Positions 49,818 to 52,060 of a stretch of DNA of 52,060 nucleotides are shown piece by piece (the first letter of the stretch is position 1; each line of letters opens with the position of its first letter). The position numbers and the translations under genes are program-made. The stretch covers positions 1 to 52,060 of the forward strand of contig NTHE01000019.1 in assembly GCA_002551355.1 (NCBI GenBank), read 5' to 3'. The stretch is from Streptomyces sp. man185 (GTDB lineage: Bacteria > Actinomycetota > Actinomycetes > Streptomycetales > Streptomycetaceae). The notes under the pieces were generated by a model, which searched no databases, was not told where the DNA came from, and worked only from the letters and a program-made list of their open reading frames with translations.

Positions 49818-50652
49818 GCCGCCCCCGCGATCCCGTCCAGCCGCGCCCGCAGCTCCGGCGTGAGCTCGATGTCCGCCGCCGCCGTGTTCTCCTCCAGGTG
49901 GGCGATGCTCGACGTGCCCGGGATCGGGAGCATCACCGGGGAGTGGTCCAGCAGCCAGGCCGGGCAGACCTGGGTGGGGGTGGCGTCCGGTTCGGCGGCG
50001 ATCGCCGCCACCTCCGCGCGGTCGCCCGCCTTGCCCCAGGCGACCGTGCGCCACGGCAGAAACGCGATGTCCGCCGCCTCGCACGCCGCGAGGACCGGTT
50101 CGTGTTCGCGGTCGGTCAGGTTGTAGCGGTTCTGGACGCTCGCGATGTCAACGAATCCCCGGGCCTCGGCCAGTTCGGCGGCCGACACCTCGGACAGGCC
50201 GATGCGGGCCACCTTGCCCTCGTCGCGCAGGTCCCGCAGAGTGCCGAGCTGCTCGGCGAGCGGGGTCTCCGGGTCGATGCGGTGGAGCTGGAGCAGTTCG
50301 AGGCGGTCGACGCGGAGGCGGCGCAGGGCGTGGTCCACCTCCGTGCGCAGGGACTGCGGGCGTCCGTTCAGGGCCCACTCGCCCGCCTCGGCGGAGCGGA
50401 GCACACCGACCTTCGTGGTGATCAGGAGATCTTCGGGTAGGGGTGCAGCGCCTCGGCCAGGACCTCCTCGTTGGCCCCGTTTCCGTACATGTGGGCCGTG
50501 TCTATCAGCGTGATGCCGAGGTCGACCGCCCGGCGGGCCACCGCGATGGCCGACGGTCGGTCCTCGGGCTTCTCGGTGGGCAGGTGCATGGCGCCGAAGC
50601 CGAGCCGCCCCACGGTCAGGTCTCCGCCGATACGGAACGTCGTCGATGGCAT
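49814..50652 (-). pseudogene. Aldo/keto reductase, frameshifted
   Basis: An NADP-dependent oxidoreductase in two frames. The first (50422-50652) encodes TTFRIGGDLTVGRLGFGAMH and TLIDTAHMYGNGANEEVL with the catalytic Asp and Tyr. It stops early because CCG-AAG-ATC appears where the family has CCG-GAA-GAT: one G is missing near 50434-50437. Downstream the other frame continues perfectly with EDLLITTKVGVLRSAEAG (catalytic Lys), LELLQLHRIDPETPL, and an intact C-terminus to 49814. With one base restored the product would be 279 residues. It is a recent pseudogene or a sequencing error. Confidence 0.88.
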
Positions 50653-50718
50653 GGTTTCTGAAATCCCCCTTGTTCGGTCGCTCTTGACAAACCAGGGGGT
50701 GTCCAGGGGGAGTGAGTG

Positions 50719-51126
50719 TCAGGGCGCTTCGGGGCCCTGGAGGATCTGGAGGCAGTTGCCCACCGGGTCCACGATCGTGGAGAAGAACCAGCCCTCCCCG
50801 ATGTCCTCGACCGGGCGCAGCCACGTCACCCCGAGGGAGCCGAGGTGCCGCTCGGCCGCCCGGATGTCGCGCACGGTGATGTTGATCAGGTGCCGGCCCG
50901 GTTCGGCGGCCTGGTCCGCCACGTCGTCCCGTTCGTCGAAGCCGATGATCGCGCCGGGGCCGACGATCAGGAGGTGCTCCGCCCAGCGGGCGCCGAGCGG
51001 CTCCAGCGCGGCACGGTACCAGGCGATCAGGGCGTCGGAGTCCGTGCTGCCGAGGATGACCCCCAGGCCGGTGATGGTGTCGATGCTGCTGGTGCTGTCG
51101 GCGTCTTCGCTGGTGGAGGCGTTCAT
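50719..51126 (-). CDS. VOC-superfamily (glyoxalase/bleomycin-resistance-like) protein
   Basis: A 135-residue protein with a paired beta-alpha-beta-beta-beta fold: ITGLGVILGSTDSDALIAWYRA, HLINITVRDIRAAERHLGSLG, then WFFSTIVDPVGNCLQILQG. The final EGWFFSTIVDPVGNCLQIL is the typical VOC C-terminus, though the usual last metal Glu is replaced by Gln. ATG 51126 follows AGGA. It lies upstream of the frameshifted reductase on the same strand. No substrate can be assigned. Confidence 0.85.
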   Translation of the reverse strand: MNASTSEDADSTSSIDTITGLGVILGSTDSDALIAWYRAALEPLGARWAEHLLIVGPGAIIGFDERDDVADQAAEPGRHLINITVRDIRAAERHLGSLGVTWLRPVEDIGEGWFFSTIVDPVGNCLQILQGPEAP

Positions 51127-51260
51127 GGTGGTCCTCGCTCGGTCGGGGCCGGTCTGCCGGTCGCGCCGGGAGCCGGGCCGTCCCGGTCGCTCGGCGCGTC
51201 CCACCACTCATGACCCGCCCCGAGCCCGAAACTCATCGGTGCTCGCCGCCGGAGCATCCC

Positions 51261-52060
51261 TCAATGGGGCCAGACTGGCGGATCCGTGACGAAGTGGCCG
51301 CCGAGACGGGTCTGCGCCGGGTCGGCCGGGTCCGGCTCGCCCTGTTCGGCGATGAGCGTTGCCGCGTACGGCTCCGAGTCGTCCTGCGGCGTGTAGCCGA
51401 GGGCACGCGCCGACGTCAGGTCCCACCACAGGCGGGTGTTGGCGGAGGAGCCGTGGACCACGGTGTGTCCGACGGCCTCGGCGGTGAGTGCGGCGTGGAA
51501 GAGGCGGGCGCCGTCGCCGGGGCTCATCCACAGGGACAGCATGCGCACCGAGGTGGGTTCCGGGAAGCAGCTCCCGATCCGTACCGAGACGGTCTCGACT
51601 CCGTGCTTGTCCCAGTAGAGCTGGGCCAGGTCCTCGCCGAAGCACTTCGACAGGCCGTAGAAGGTGTCGGGCCGATGCGGGGCGCCTTCCGGGATCGGCG
51701 GGTTTCCGGGGAGCGGTAGCGGTGTGTGCCCGACGGCGTGGTTGGAGGAGGCTGCCACGATGCGCCGGACGCCTTCCTCGCGGGCGGCCTCGTAGAGGTG
51801 GTACGTGCCTTCGATGTTGGCGCGGAGGATCTTGTCGAACGTGGACTCCAGTGAGATGCCCGCCAGGTGGATGACCGCGTCCACTCCACGCACGGCCTCG
51901 CGCAGTGCGTCCCGGTCGTTCAGGTCGGCGGTGATCGCGTCGGGCGCGCCGTCCACCGGGGCCAGGTCGTACAGCCGCAGGTCGTATCCGTATGCGGGCA
52001 GCAGCCCCCGCATCAGGGTGCCGAGGCCGCCTGCGGCACCGGTGAGCAGGACGGTACGGG
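51261..52060 (-). CDS. NAD-dependent epimerase/dehydratase, truncated by window end (uronate dehydrogenase-like)
   Basis: At least 265 residues of an extended SDR; the gene runs off the right edge only a few codons before its start. The Rossmann motif VLLTGAAGGLGTLM is complete in the last visible codons. Further marks: AVIHLAGIS, ASSNHAVGH, and the catalytic Tyr/Lys in FYGLSKCFGEDLAQ. The pattern DLNDRDALREAVRGVDAVIHL and SVRIGSCFPEPTSVRML fit uronate dehydrogenase and related NAD enzymes. The true start lies outside the window. It may act in uronic acid use, but the neighbours do not confirm this. Confidence 0.85.
   Translation of the reverse strand, partial: RTVLLTGAAGGLGTLMRGLLPAYGYDLRLYDLAPVDGAPDAITADLNDRDALREAVRGVDAVIHLAGISLESTFDKILRANIEGTYHLYEAAREEGVRRIVAASSNHAVGHTPLPLPGNPPIPEGAPHRPDTFYGLSKCFGEDLAQLYWDKHGVETVSVRIGSCFPEPTSVRMLSLWMSPGDGARLFHAALTAEAVGHTVVHGSSANTRLWWDLTSARALGYTPQDDSEPYAATLIAEQGEPDPADPAQTRLGGHFVTDPPVWPH

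Overview
The window is high-GC chromosomal DNA from an actinomycete, almost certainly a Streptomyces or close relative. The evidence is the strong GC3 bias, frequent GTG starts, twin-arginine and lipoprotein signals, two actinobacterial DUF3558-type lipoproteins, a DUF4229 protein, the futalosine menaquinone pathway and a cysteine-rich 'R/L-H-V-D-L' leader peptide. Most of it reads as conserved core chromosome. Scattered accessory or decaying loci are concentrated at 14.5-16.0 kb, 19.1-19.5 kb and 43.8-51 kb. I saw no rRNA, tRNA, CRISPR array, insertion sequence or prophage.

Layout. 0-2.2 kb: start of a DUF2637-like membrane protein and two tandem DUF3558-like lipoproteins (all minus). 2.4-3.6 kb: RtcB RNA ligase. 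3.6-10.5 kb: a HAD phosphatase and a GntR/HutC regulator (minus), divergent from a complete ABC importer (binding protein, two permeases, ATPase) and a secreted phosphodiesterase. Together they look like a scavenging module for a phosphorus-containing or cationic solute. 10.5-16.5 kb: SDR oxidoreductase, small AAA ATPase, Mut7-C RNase-like protein, a divergent AraC/TIGR03086 pair, a short membrane protein, and a deletion scar that fuses a 5'-truncated TetR gene to the 3' end of a carboxylesterase gene. 16.9-25.4 kb: hemL, a phosphoglycerate-mutase-like gene, an eroded esterase remnant, a Tat lipoprotein deacetylase, and the system II cytochrome c maturation operon (resA-ccdA-resB-resC). 25.4-33.2 kb: aldehyde dehydrogenase, a PLDc_N membrane protein, then late menaquinone genes (UbiD-type decarboxylase, MqnP, UbiX-type flavin prenyltransferase, MqnE) interleaved with a rhomboid protease and an Lrp regulator. 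33.3-36 kb: GNAT, DUF4229 and a DAACS symporter. The symporter is preceded by a Cys-rich, apparently leaderless 35-codon leader peptide, the most interesting regulatory element I found. 36-43.8 kb: a secreted PAF-acetylhydrolase-like lipase, TetR, MaoC hydratase, a two-domain high-molecular-weight FabG, a thiolase and a long-chain acyl-CoA synthetase. This resembles the mycobacterial htdX-fabG4-fadA2 cluster and has tandem TTACTC-type operators in the divergent promoter. 43.8-52 kb: orphan Phd-type antitoxin, M23 endopeptidase, MOSC protein, GH43 arabinanase with a LacI-type palindrome, SUKH and DUF6924-like proteins, a four-helix membrane protein, a frameshifted aldo/keto reductase, a VOC protein and a truncated NAD-dependent epimerase running off the right edge.

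How the genes work together. HemL supplies 5-aminolevulinate for heme, and the Res/Ccd proteins attach heme to c-type cytochromes. The Mqn enzymes make menaquinone, so the 17-33 kb stretch is largely a respiratory-chain assembly region. The MaoC-FabG-thiolase-FadD set is a compact acyl-CoA chain-modifying module probably controlled by the adjacent TetR. Clean perfect inverted repeats of 14-20 bp separate most convergent transcription units and were used to delimit operons.
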